From Mesorhizobium sp. (GTDB lineage Bacteria; Pseudomonadota; Alphaproteobacteria; Rhizobiales; Rhizobiaceae), in assembly GCF_024509055.1 (NCBI RefSeq), contig NZ_JANINM010000524.1:19487-83486 (forward strand): a stretch of 64,000 nt of DNA. The letters are read 5' to 3'. The notes under the pieces are model-generated. The model ran no database searches. It was not told the DNA's origin and was given only the letters and a program-made list of their open reading frames with translations. Below are positions 9,497-17,801 of this stretch, one piece after another; within the stretch, counting starts at the first letter, position 1, and each line of letters begins with the position of its first letter. A program made the translations under genes and the position numbers.

Positions 9497-10905
9497 GGTA
9501 GCTTGCCCTGCAGTTCGGAAATCTCGATGACGGGAAACAGGCTACGAGGGCTATCCACTTCCAACAGATGGTAGAGGCTGAATTCGTAGACCTGTCCGGC
9601 CTTGAAATCCGACGGCGAGTAAGGGAAGGCCAGATTGCCGGCCGTCGAGATGCGGCCAGGATAGCCGAAGTGCAGCATCGTCGCCCGGGCGAAGCCGCAG
9701 ATCGTGTCTGCAAGCGCCTGGGTCTCGGCCACCGCTTCGATCACGAGGCAGATTTCATGCGAGGTGATCGTCTTCAGAGGCTCGAGTTCGCCCATGACGC
9801 CATCCCTGCCATAGACGCGAACGATCAGCTGATAGGCAGTGTCGGGGACATGGGAAAAGTTGTCAGCGACGCGGCGGCGAACCCCGTCGATGATCGTGTC
9901 GACCTGGGAAATGAAGACCGGATCCCGGGCACCTGCGATCGAGACGGTACGGCAACCGGCAGGCGAGGCACCTTCGAGCTTCACTCTGTAGGGGCGCGAC
10001 GGCACGAAACGGCTGCCGGAAACGCGCACCCGCTGCTCGTCCAACTGCTCGAACCGCGTCTGCGTGAGGTCTAGCGCGCCGCCGGGGCCGGGCAGGTGAT
10101 ATGGATCGCTCTTCTCATAAAGCGTGTGCGCCGCAACCGATGCCACTGTGCAGCGTCGACTTGCAGAAAGCGCCTGAAGCGTGAAGCTGTCTTCCGACAA
10201 CGTGCCGAGCATGCAGTCGCTGCCGCTGCCTGGCGTCGCGGCGATGGCGGCGCATTCTAGAATCTTGCCCATGTGCAGAGCTAGCCCGCGGTCGAAGCCG
10301 CGCGCAATCGGGACGGCGGCGAAGACAGCCGGATCGTAGCAGCGCCCGGCGACGACGACATCCGCCCCACGCGCAAGAGCATCGAGAAGCGGCTCCTCTC
10401 CCATCTGAGCTACGATGTGCGTACTGGCGTTGATTGTCTCGCGAGTCGCTGCAGGCACTCCGGGGAGTGTATCCACCTTGCCGCGGGCCAAGGCATCGCA
10501 AAGGGCCGCCTTCTCGATATCGGCGGGGATCGATGCCAGGCATCCTTGAAGCTGGTCTTCGGTCGCGACTTCTCGAACGATGTCAACGGTCCAATCGAGA
10601 TGGGGCCGGGCGCCGCAGCCACCGGCGCTGCCTATCAACAACGGGATGTCCCGCCCCCTCGCGGCGCGCAGCATGAGCCGAAGGTCGCGCTTCACCGCCG
10701 CGCGGTCGGTGAACGACACCCCAGCCCCCAGATAGTACGGGCCGGGATCGCTCGATCCGGCATCGACTGCGATGACATCTGGATCGTGGGCCAGGCCCGC
10801 TTCGAAGGACGCCTCTGGAAAGCCGTAGCCGAGAATCGCTGTCGGCGAGAGCACCTTGATTTCCCGCTGTGCGGTCGAGCCCGCCTGGTTTCCGGTCGGC
10901 TTCAT
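9493..10905 (-). CDS. AtuA-family (DUF1446) protein
   Basis: This 470-residue protein has the AtuA/DUF1446 hallmarks: LLIGSAGGCGARPHLDW, GADVVVAGRCYDPAVFA and HMGKILECAAIAATPGSGSDCMLG. AtuA is named from the acyclic terpene utilisation cluster of Pseudomonas; its exact reaction is not settled. Here the gene starts inside the stop of the methylaspartate ammonia-lyase gene (4-base overlap) and is followed by DUF4387, so it is built into the mesaconate operon rather than a terpene cluster. A role on a branched C5 acid such as mesaconate or citramalate, or on its CoA ester, is inferred. No citramalate lyase or CoA-transferase is visible in the window, so this protein is a candidate for the missing step. 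Confidence 0.82.
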   Translation of the reverse strand: MKPTGNQAGSTAQREIKVLSPTAILGYGFPEASFEAGLAHDPDVIAVDAGSSDPGPYYLGAGVSFTDRAAVKRDLRLMLRAARGRDIPLLIGSAGGCGARPHLDWTVDIVREVATEDQLQGCLASIPADIEKAALCDALARGKVDTLPGVPAATRETINASTHIVAQMGEEPLLDALARGADVVVAGRCYDPAVFAAVPIARGFDRGLALHMGKILECAAIAATPGSGSDCMLGTLSEDSFTLQALSASRRCTVASVAAHTLYEKSDPYHLPGPGGALDLTQTRFEQLDEQRVRVSGSRFVPSRPYRVKLEGASPAGCRTVSIAGARDPVFISQVDTIIDGVRRRVADNFSHVPDTAYQLIVRVYGRDGVMGELEPLKTITSHEICLVIEAVAETQALADTICGFARATMLHFGYPGRISTAGNLAFPYSPSDFKAGQVYEFSLYHLLEVDSPRSLFPVIEISELQGKLP

Positions 10906-12164
10906 GGCCTCGCCCCAGCACTCGCGCTCTTCGCCTGGAGGATCGCCAGATTGCGCCGCATCTCGTTCGCCACGATAGTCATGCCTTCGTCGAAGCCCAT
11001 GCCAGGCTTGACGAGGACACGCTGCGGCCGCGACGCCTGGGCGACGTGCAGGCAGGTTCTGGCCGAAACGTCAGTCTCGTTGCAGGTGCCGCCCTGGTAG
11101 GCCTCGACTCCGTGCTCCCGGCAATACAGGACTGCCTCCACGGTGTTATGGACGCTGCCCAGGTCCGGCGTCTTGATCTGCACCATGTCGCAGCACCCGG
11201 CGTCGACGAACTCGACGATGTCCTGGTAGGTATTGCACCATTCGTCCGCCACGATCTTGACCGCACTGCCGCGGACGCGAAGTGCCTCGCGGATTTTCTT
11301 CAGCAGCGCTATTTGGCCTGCCTTGCTCCCCGCGTCGACCGGGCCTTCGATGTAGAGCTCGAAGGGAGAGACCCGCTCGCCGAGCGCCGCGAGGTAGGGG
11401 GCGATCCTGTCCGGATCGTTTCCGAAAATTATGCCGATCGTCCCGTAGACGTCGACGTGGAGAACGGGCTTGTAGCTGGTGTCTGTTCGCAGCAGGAGTA
11501 TGCGCTGCGTCAGCCAGGTCATGTACTCCTGCAGCTTGCCTCCGTTTCGTCCGAGCTTGCTGGGCACGTTGTTGATCAAGCCGTGTGGCAGCGCGTCGAC
11601 GCCTTTCATGATCATCTTGTCGACGGCGTTATAGCGGTCGTCGCCGCTTTGGCCGAACAGGGCGAGCGGGTTCAGGTCAATCGGCAGATTGTACTCGTCA
11701 CAGACGACCTCGACCTTGAGCCGCCCCGACGCCTTCGCGGTGGCATCCAGAAGCGCCTGGGACAATCCGTAACGGATTGCGGTGTGGATCCGCTTGCCGT
11801 CCTGTTCCAGCTCGTCAAAGAAGCGCGCGTTGGCGACGAACTCGCCGACGTCCCGGCCTATCAGCAGCGGCCGCAATACTTCCTGCATCCATGGAATGTA
11901 GCGAGAGGCCGTGAAGAGCGGATCGCGTCCGCCGGCGCCCGAATACTGCACGGCAGCGCAGTCGCCCTCTGCCCAAAGGCCGTTCTCAAGCTTCAGAAGA
12001 ACGCTCACTGCTTCCCCTGATTGCCTTATTCTGTCGAACCCGGGCGTTTTGGCTTTGCCGACGTAGGTAAAGCCGTCTTGCCCGGCACCCGCCTTGATCG
12101 CCGCCTGGTCGTCAAAATAAAACGAGGACAGGGCGGGCGTGAACAGTGCTTCGGTGATCTTCAT
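10902..12164 (-). CDS. mal: Methylaspartate ammonia-lyase
   Basis: This 420-residue enolase-superfamily enzyme deaminates L-threo-3-methylaspartate to mesaconate and ammonia. The length matches characterised enzymes (about 413). Metal ligands appear in order as LHVDVYGTIG (Asp), LYIEGPVD (Glu) and IVADEWCN (Asp). The catalytic base lysine is in VQIKTPDLG, and GGTCNETDVSA follows as in the clostridial and Citrobacter enzymes. It lies between the glutamate mutase epsilon gene (36-base gap) and the AtuA gene (4-base overlap), so methylaspartate produced by the mutase is removed at once, which pulls the unfavourable mutase equilibrium. Confidence 0.95.
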   Translation of the reverse strand: MKITEALFTPALSSFYFDDQAAIKAGAGQDGFTYVGKAKTPGFDRIRQSGEAVSVLLKLENGLWAEGDCAAVQYSGAGGRDPLFTASRYIPWMQEVLRPLLIGRDVGEFVANARFFDELEQDGKRIHTAIRYGLSQALLDATAKASGRLKVEVVCDEYNLPIDLNPLALFGQSGDDRYNAVDKMIMKGVDALPHGLINNVPSKLGRNGGKLQEYMTWLTQRILLLRTDTSYKPVLHVDVYGTIGIIFGNDPDRIAPYLAALGERVSPFELYIEGPVDAGSKAGQIALLKKIREALRVRGSAVKIVADEWCNTYQDIVEFVDAGCCDMVQIKTPDLGSVHNTVEAVLYCREHGVEAYQGGTCNETDVSARTCLHVAQASRPQRVLVKPGMGFDEGMTIVANEMRRNLAILQAKSASAGARP

Positions 12165-12200
12165 GCGAGTGCTCTGGTATCCTGGTGCAGCGTGGGCGCG

Positions 12201-13661
12201 TTACGGGCGACCAATCAAATTGCTCGCGGAGATGGCGCGAACGTCGTCCACGACCATCTGAAACGATGCCTGACGGCCCTCGGTCGCGGCGCGTTCGGCG
12301 ATCTTGTCTTTGTGGAACGTCACGATGTCTTCCGGGAGCGGAATGTCACCCTTGCTGAAGACCCGGATCGCGCCGTGGTTGTCGCGAACTGGCGTCATTC
12401 GTCCGGCGTTGACGCTGGCCGGCGCAAAGGGAATGTCCATGACGCCCGCTTCGAACGCCAGGACGGCGCCCCGCGCAACATCGCCTTGGCCGAGTTCGAT
12501 GACCTTGCGCATCACCGCATGCACCTCTCGCTCGATGACCGCTATTTCCTGGGTGATCTCGTCGGTCTCCAACGGCTTCTGATCGCCGATCATGTTGATC
12601 ATCTGCGCCGTTGCCTGGAGCCCGGCGCGGTTGGCCTCCATGGTCGGCACGCCGGCGGCCTCGTGGGGTGTCTTCACAATGATCTTCGTCGCCCCCGCGA
12701 ACTTCGCGGCTGCGGAGCCGAGCGCTATCACCGAATAGGCTTGGGCTTCGTTCTCGGGGAAGCCGCCCATCCACTGATGGAACACCGTCGAGAGCGCGTA
12801 ATCCTCGTGGCCAAATTCTGCGAAGTAATGCTTCGCGAGCCTGCGCAATGACCGGATAGCAGCGATGTCTTGCGCCAGGTTGCCTGCCTGGCCGTATCCC
12901 AACGTGATGCACTTGACGCCCTGTTCCAGCGCCAGAAGCCCCTCGATAAGGGCGACAGTGTGGGAGACAAAAGGGGGTACGAGCGTTCCAGTGAGGGGAC
13001 CGAACGGCTCCCTGTTGATCCTGATGCCCTCCTCTTCGTAGAGGCCGACGAGACGGTCGCAATATTGCCAGTGCCGGATCGACCTATCCAACGGCACGCT
13101 CTTCGAGTACGGAATGTTGTAAGAAATCCCGCCGCCCTCGAAGCTGGAGAATCCCGCGGCCAACGTGATCTCCGCCAACAGGCGAGCATCCGGAGTGCCA
13201 TGACGAACCTGGACTGGCTTCTCCAGGCTGTCGACCAACCGCTGGCAGCCGGGAACACCGTGGTTCACCGGAGGAAAGCCGTTCAAGAGAGAGGTCCCCG
13301 CGGCTCTGGACCGCTCGATCCCCTTCTCCGCCTCTTGGTACCGATTGTGCCTGGTATAGGCATCAACCGTTGTCGGAAGGACATCGCAAAAGGGAGAAAG
13401 ATCCTGGAGAAGCTTTGTGTGCTCGCGCAGAAGGGCTACGCCAGCGCGCGGCTGCAAAAGTGTCTTGCCAGTCGCTTCGGCTCGCGCCAGCGCAACCGAA
13501 AACTTCTTCGCCTCCGTCATTTGTTGATGACGCTGGATGGCTTCGGCGAAATTCACTTCCTGGCCGGTGGGCCACGACCGCAGCACGCCGTACCTTTCCG
13601 ATTCGTACGCGGATCGGGGAAGCTTCTTGTTTTCGATCATACCGCCAATCGGGAGTGTCAT
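12201..13661 (-). CDS. glmE: Glutamate mutase epsilon subunit
   Basis: This 486-residue TIM-barrel catalytic subunit of adenosylcobalamin-dependent glutamate mutase (methylaspartate mutase) interconverts L-glutamate and L-threo-3-methylaspartate. Length and motifs match the family (about 483): VQVRHGTPDARLLAE with the substrate-binding Arg, FSSFEGGGISYNIPY, NREPFGPLTGTLVPP, ITLGYGQAGNL and TVFHQWMGGFP. It works with the small B12-binding sigma subunit encoded upstream and is kept active by MutL. The pathway is best known from fermenting clostridia; here it lies in what looks like an aerobic alphaproteobacterium, suggesting use in amino-acid or branched-acid catabolism. Confidence 0.95.
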   Translation of the reverse strand: MTLPIGGMIENKKLPRSAYESERYGVLRSWPTGQEVNFAEAIQRHQQMTEAKKFSVALARAEATGKTLLQPRAGVALLREHTKLLQDLSPFCDVLPTTVDAYTRHNRYQEAEKGIERSRAAGTSLLNGFPPVNHGVPGCQRLVDSLEKPVQVRHGTPDARLLAEITLAAGFSSFEGGGISYNIPYSKSVPLDRSIRHWQYCDRLVGLYEEEGIRINREPFGPLTGTLVPPFVSHTVALIEGLLALEQGVKCITLGYGQAGNLAQDIAAIRSLRRLAKHYFAEFGHEDYALSTVFHQWMGGFPENEAQAYSVIALGSAAAKFAGATKIIVKTPHEAAGVPTMEANRAGLQATAQMINMIGDQKPLETDEITQEIAVIEREVHAVMRKVIELGQGDVARGAVLAFEAGVMDIPFAPASVNAGRMTPVRDNHGAIRVFSKGDIPLPEDIVTFHKDKIAERAATEGRQASFQMVVDDVRAISASNLIGRP

Positions 13662-13691
13662 GGAACGAACCGTCGAAAGGGTTTGGGGGTT

Positions 13692-15056
13692 TCAGTTGTT
13701 CTCGACCAGGGCGCTAAGACCTGCCCGGACTGCTGCCATGGGGTGGGCGGCGGCCACGTTTGCCAGAAGCGGAAGAATGTATTCGGGGTCGCGGAGGTAT
13801 CGGGCCCTTAGCGGAGCCAGAACGCGCTTCCCATATTCGTCAGCCGTTAGGGACGAAAGGCTGTTTTGCGGCCGGAAGTCGGCCGTCGCCGAGAGGTATC
13901 CCCCAGTTCCAATGATCTGCGGAACATCGGTGAGGTCGCGGCCAACCTGAACGTTGACCAATCCTTCCACAGTGCAGACCTGGTGAGCACGACCGGAGTG
14001 ACGCATCAGGGAATGCGCAAGGTTTGCGCTAGCGAGCACTGTATCGAACTTCTGTTCATCGAGACTCCTGGCCAGCGTTTCCGGAGCCCTCGAAACCCTG
14101 TCAACATAGACAGAGAAGGCTGAATCCGGTCCGAGGCTTTCGGATGGGTCCAGTTTCCGCGCGGCCACTGCTGCCGAGCGGGCAGAGACGCGCATGCCTA
14201 AATCGCCCTCAACCGTCCGCTTCACCTTGGCCTCCGGCAGTCCGCGGCGCACCGTGCCCGCCTGATTTTTTTCCTCGTGTACCGAATAGACGTCGGTTGT
14301 GGCACCGCCCATGTCGACCATGACGAACTCGCCGAATTCCGGGGCGAGCTCGGCGATGTTCCGGCAGTATTCGAAAAGGGCGTAAGGCGTAGGCGAAGGT
14401 TCGCGACCTGTATGGGCGACGATCCTATCGAGGCCCTTTCCCTTGGTTATTCTCTGGAGAAACAACTCTCTGATCGCGGCACGGGCCGGCTCTGGATTGG
14501 GGTTATCCAACCCGGGCAGTATATTCTCGACGCAAACAAGGTCCTGCCCATCCAGAATGCGCTCAACGTCATCTCGAACGTCACGATTCCCTGCAAAGAC
14601 AATGGTTGCGGCCAAGCCGGCATCGGCAAGCTTTCGGGCATTCTCCACCGGGTAATGCGCATTTCCTCCATCTGCTCCGCCCGCAAGCAGGATGATGTCG
14701 GAGTTGGAATTGCGAAGCGCTTCAATGTCTGCGGCGCTAAGCGAGTAAGCGAAGCTGTGCGTAATCTTCGCCCCGGCCGAATACGCCGTCAGCTTGGCCA
14801 TCTCCGCGGTGAGGTCGGGTACAATGCCAATTGCGGCTATCGCCAGACCACCCTTGGCAGAGGAGGAATAGAAAAGCTCATCGTGCTCCCCATCCGCAGA
14901 CAATGCGTCAAATACAAAGTTGAAACCGCGGGAGAGGTCATCCACCGTAGTCGGATGGGCAGCGCGTTTGGCGACGCGCAACTCATTCGGGCTCGATAGC
15001 ACAAAGGCGGCGCCCTTGGTCCACGTGGAGCCGATATCTACCGAGATGAGTCTCAT
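13692..15056 (-). CDS. mutL: Glutamate mutase activator MutL
   Basis: This 454-residue protein has an ASKHA-type nucleotide-binding fold: [20 protein letters not shown] at the N-terminus, IILLAGGADGGN and FVMVDMGGATTDVYSV. This is the GlmL/MutL group encoded with glutamate mutase, thought to use ATP to swap damaged cobalamin on the mutase. It is not the mismatch-repair MutL of the same name. It overlaps the sigma subunit gene by one base and precedes the epsilon gene, the arrangement known from clostridia. Its presence argues that the mutase is functional rather than decayed. It might also serve the second B12 mutase at 21.6 kb. Confidence 0.92.
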   Translation of the reverse strand: MRLISVDIGSTWTKGAAFVLSSPNELRVAKRAAHPTTVDDLSRGFNFVFDALSADGEHDELFYSSSAKGGLAIAAIGIVPDLTAEMAKLTAYSAGAKITHSFAYSLSAADIEALRNSNSDIILLAGGADGGNAHYPVENARKLADAGLAATIVFAGNRDVRDDVERILDGQDLVCVENILPGLDNPNPEPARAAIRELFLQRITKGKGLDRIVAHTGREPSPTPYALFEYCRNIAELAPEFGEFVMVDMGGATTDVYSVHEEKNQAGTVRRGLPEAKVKRTVEGDLGMRVSARSAAVAARKLDPSESLGPDSAFSVYVDRVSRAPETLARSLDEQKFDTVLASANLAHSLMRHSGRAHQVCTVEGLVNVQVGRDLTDVPQIIGTGGYLSATADFRPQNSLSSLTADEYGKRVLAPLRARYLRDPEYILPLLANVAAAHPMAAVRAGLSALVENN

Positions 15057-15520
15057 CAGGCTTTGCAGAGCTCCGCGACCTGCTCCGGCCGCCCCTTAGC
15101 ACGTTTCTGCACGATCTCGCCCTTGAGCATGTCCACGAACATCTTCAGATCATCACCCGCTCTGAAGACGCGATCGAAGCCCATGGCCTTGAACTGCTTC
15201 TCGATCGAGTCGAAATCGCGCTTACCAACAATGAGGTTGCCGCCGATATAAAGCAGGATGTCGCCGATGCCGCGCTCGATACAGCGCTCCCGCAAGCCCA
15301 TGCAGTCGATTTCACCATGTCCATAGATCGATGAGACGAGGATCGCATCGGCGCCAGTCTCAATGGCCGCGTCGATAAATTCGTCCTGGCTGACCATCAC
15401 GCCAAGATTGACGACGCTGACGCCTAGCTGCTCGATCACGTTCATCAGGATCTTGTTGCCCACTGCATGGCAGTCGGCACCGATTACACCGAGCACCACT
15501 TTGAATTCCGAAGTGACCAT
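15056..15520 (-). CDS. glmS: Glutamate mutase sigma subunit (B12-binding)
   Basis: This 154-residue protein is a B12-binding domain of Rossmann type. The DxHxxG motif that supplies the histidine ligand to cobalt is visible as GADCHAVG near residue 15. The conserved Ser lies in [12 protein letters not shown] and the GG in [11 protein letters not shown]. It is slightly longer than clostridial GlmS (137 residues), mainly by a C-terminal tail. It is the first gene of the seven-gene operon running down to the fumarase. The candidate operator at 15723-15739 lies in the gap to the divergent aldehyde dehydrogenase. Confidence 0.95.
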   Translation of the reverse strand: MVTSEFKVVLGVIGADCHAVGNKILMNVIEQLGVSVVNLGVMVSQDEFIDAAIETGADAILVSSIYGHGEIDCMGLRERCIERGIGDILLYIGGNLIVGKRDFDSIEKQFKAMGFDRVFRAGDDLKMFVDMLKGEIVQKRAKGRPEQVAELCKA

Positions 15521-15722
15521 TGCGCTGTCTTTCCTAGGAAGTTCGACGGATTGGGTCCGGTCTCATACAAGGAGGTCCAGAGAAGTCAATAATGATTATC
15601 TGTTATTCTGAATAGATAAGCGATGCTGATCTATTTCTGGAGGGCGGGTAATGCACCAAGCCCGTGGTCGCCCCTCGGAAACGGCATCGCGCCAGTTCTC
15701 GCTTGACCGTCTTTACATATAT

Positions 15723-15739
15723 CACTTATCATATAAGTG
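15723..15739. promoter_or_regulatory. Candidate GntR operator, site 4
   Basis: CACTTAT-CAT-ATAAGTG is a perfect inverted repeat and the exact reverse complement of site 1, with flanks also matching (about 23 bases in total). It sits in the 322-base gap (15521-15842) between the glutamate mutase operon and the aldehyde dehydrogenase. No other gene is supported in that gap. Confidence 0.68.
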
Positions 15740-15842
15740 TCAACAAAATGAAGTGCCCATCGTGCAGGGCCGTGCGGCACCACGGGCCGCCGCATTGACC
15801 GCGAAGTCTGCTCGGGCTGACTGGAACGAGGAAGGGAACCCT

Positions 15843-17273
15843 ATGCTGCATCAGAATTTGATCGCCGGAGAGTGGCTTGGTGGCGAAGCTTCGCCGAACA
15901 TCAATCCTTCAAACACGCATGACGTGGTCGGCGACTATGCGCGGGCAACCGCCGACGACTCGAGAGCCGCCATCGCCGCGGCGAAAGCTGCTTTCCCCGC
16001 TTGGTCGCGTTCGCCCATTCTGGAACGGCACGCTCTCCTCAGGAAGGCCGGCGACGAAATCATGGCGCGAAAACTGGAACTGGGATCGCTGCTTGCCCGG
16101 GAGGAAGGCAAGACCCTTGCCGAGGCGATCGGAGAGGTGACGCGCGCCGGCCAGATCTTTGATTTCTTCGCCGGCGAGGTGCTGCGTCTTTCCGGGGAGA
16201 CGCTGCCTTCCGTCCGGCCGGGGATCGGAGTGGAGATCACCCGCGAACCGCTCGGGGTTGTCGGCATCATCACCCCGTGGAACTTTCCCATCGCAATCCC
16301 GGCCTGGAAAATCGCGCCCGCCCTGGCGTACGGCAACACCGTCGTGCTGAAGCCCGCCGATCTTGTGCCCGGCTGCGCGTGGGCGCTCGTCGACATCCTT
16401 CATCGCGCAGGCGCGCCCACCGGCGTCGTCAATCTCGTCATGGGCCGTGGAAGCGTCGTCGGCCAGGCGCTTCTCGAGAGCGGAGACGTCAATGCGCTGA
16501 CGTTCACCGGATCGATCGGCACCGGCAAGCGCGTGGCTCTTTCTTCGATCGAGCACAACCGCAAATTCCAACTCGAGATGGGCGGCAAGAATCCGTTTGT
16601 AGTCCTCGACGATGCCGACCTCCCTGTCGCCGTCGATGCGGCGGCCAATTCTTCCTTCTTTTCTACGGGCCAACGCTGCACCGCCTCGTCTCGCCTCATC
16701 GTGACCGAAGGCATCCACGACCGCTTCGTCGCAGCGCTCACGGAGCGTCTCCAGAGTCTCGTGATAGACGATGCGTTGAAGCCCGGCACGCATATTGGCC
16801 CGGTAGTCGATGAAAGCCAGTTGAAACAGGACGTCGACTACATCGGCATTGGCCAGCGCGAAGGCGCCAAGCTTGCGTTCGGTGGGAACAGGCTGGAGCG
16901 CGACGCCCCCGGCTTCTATTTGCAGCCGGCGCTGTTCACTGAAGCGACCAACCAGATGCGCATCGCAAGGGAAGAAATCTTCGGCCCGGTTGCCGCGGTC
17001 ATTCGCGTGAAGGACTATGATGAGGCGCTTGCTGTCGCCAACGACACAGACTTTGGGCTGTCGTCCGGCATTGCGACAACAAGCCTGAAACACGCCACGC
17101 ACTTCAAGCGCAATTCGGAGGCAGGCATGGTCATGGTCAACCTGCCGACGGCTGGCGTCGACTTTCACGTGCCATTCGGCGGTCGTAAGGGATCGTCCTA
17201 TGGTCCTCGAGAGCAGGGACGATACGCAGCGGAGTTCTACACCACGATAAAGACCGCTTACACTCTCGCGTAA
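15843..17273 (+). CDS. Aldehyde dehydrogenase (semialdehyde type)
   Basis: This 477-residue NAD(P)-dependent aldehyde dehydrogenase has GIITPWNFPIAIPAWKIAPA, the general-base Glu in QLEMGGKNPFVV and the catalytic Cys in STGQRCTASSR. The start is the ATG at 15843, after a good GGAAGGGAA ribosome binding site. The frame extends upstream to 15651, but that would place operator site 4 inside the coding region. The sequence style (MGGKNPFVVLDDADL) resembles succinate- or 2-oxoglutarate-semialdehyde dehydrogenases. It diverges from the glutamate mutase operon and probably shares its regulation. Confidence 0.88.
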   Translation: MLHQNLIAGEWLGGEASPNINPSNTHDVVGDYARATADDSRAAIAAAKAAFPAWSRSPILERHALLRKAGDEIMARKLELGSLLAREEGKTLAEAIGEVTRAGQIFDFFAGEVLRLSGETLPSVRPGIGVEITREPLGVVGIITPWNFPIAIPAWKIAPALAYGNTVVLKPADLVPGCAWALVDILHRAGAPTGVVNLVMGRGSVVGQALLESGDVNALTFTGSIGTGKRVALSSIEHNRKFQLEMGGKNPFVVLDDADLPVAVDAAANSSFFSTGQRCTASSRLIVTEGIHDRFVAALTERLQSLVIDDALKPGTHIGPVVDESQLKQDVDYIGIGQREGAKLAFGGNRLERDAPGFYLQPALFTEATNQMRIAREEIFGPVAAVIRVKDYDEALAVANDTDFGLSSGIATTSLKHATHFKRNSEAGMVMVNLPTAGVDFHVPFGGRKGSSYGPREQGRYAAEFYTTIKTAYTLA

Positions 17274-17275
17274 CG

Positions 17276-17321
17276 GACGAACCGACCCGGCCAGGCAAAT
17301 GTCGCCGGCTCCCGGTTCGTC
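17276..17321. terminator. Inverted repeat after the aldehyde dehydrogenase
   Basis: GACGAACCG at 17276-17284 and CGGTTCGTC at 17313-17321 form a perfect 9-base inverted repeat just after the aldehyde dehydrogenase stop. The arms are 28 bases apart, with a CCGG pair inside. No T-run follows, so it is a weak terminator candidate only. Confidence 0.35.
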
Positions 17322-17383
17322 GGCCCAAGGATTTCAGGCGACAAAGTCGTCGGGGTTCCTTTCCCTCACGGCACTTCACGAGC

Positions 17384-17668
17384 GTGTTGAGGCTACTTCC
17401 GCGGCGTCGGGGTAAAGTCAGTGCAGGCGGGCGAGGCATCTCCCGTATCGAGAGGGCTCCGAAAGCACTCGCCGCAGGCCGTCCTGGCGACCCGACGGCC
17501 CATGCGGAGGCGCTGTTCGACGCTATGGTCGGTCAGGGCCCTCGGCTGCCTTCACAACGGCGGTTTGACGATCGCAGGAAATCGGAAAAGCATGGGATTG
17601 CGCTAACTGCCGCGGAAATGGAACAGCTGGATCGCCTGCTGGAATTGGGTCTAGACGCGATAGCGTGA
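17384..17668 (+). pseudogene. Possible 3' remnant of an Ldh-family dehydrogenase gene
   Basis: The last 55 or so codons read AHAEALFDAMVGQGPRLPSQ and then GIALTAAEMEQLDRLLELGL. This resembles the C-terminal end of malate/L-lactate dehydrogenase (Ldh/YlbC) family proteins, where an RLPG-type Arg-rich motif and a short helix close the chain. The upstream part of the open frame does not look like the family, and the rest of the roughly 330-residue enzyme is absent. It lies between the aldehyde dehydrogenase and the converging transporter operon. A chance open frame is possible, so confidence is low. Confidence 0.3.
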
Positions 17669-17703
17669 GCAGAGCGCTGTTGCCTTTCGTTCTGGAAATT
17701 GTC

Positions 17704-17763
17704 GGGCACCTGCGGCCGGTGCCCGCAATCAAGAAAATGCCCTATCGCCTGAGGCGATAGGGC
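17704..17763 (-). terminator. Twin hairpins ending the ABC-transporter operon
   Basis: Two perfect hairpins lie back to back: GGGCACC/GGTGCCC with a 7-base loop (17704-17724) and GCCCTATCGCC-TGA-GGCGATAGGGC (17739-17763, 11-base stem). Read on the minus strand, the second is followed by ATTTTCTT, so it works best as an intrinsic terminator for the binding-protein gene ending at 17802. Confidence 0.7.
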
Positions 17764-17801
17764 ACTCCAACAAGGCGCAACGCTGGGAGCAGCGCGTCCC
17801 C

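Noticed and set aside
10869..12020. 383-residue plus-strand frame opposite methylaspartate ammonia-lyase
   Set aside because: The minus strand encodes the recognised enzyme, and the plus-strand product has no known domain.
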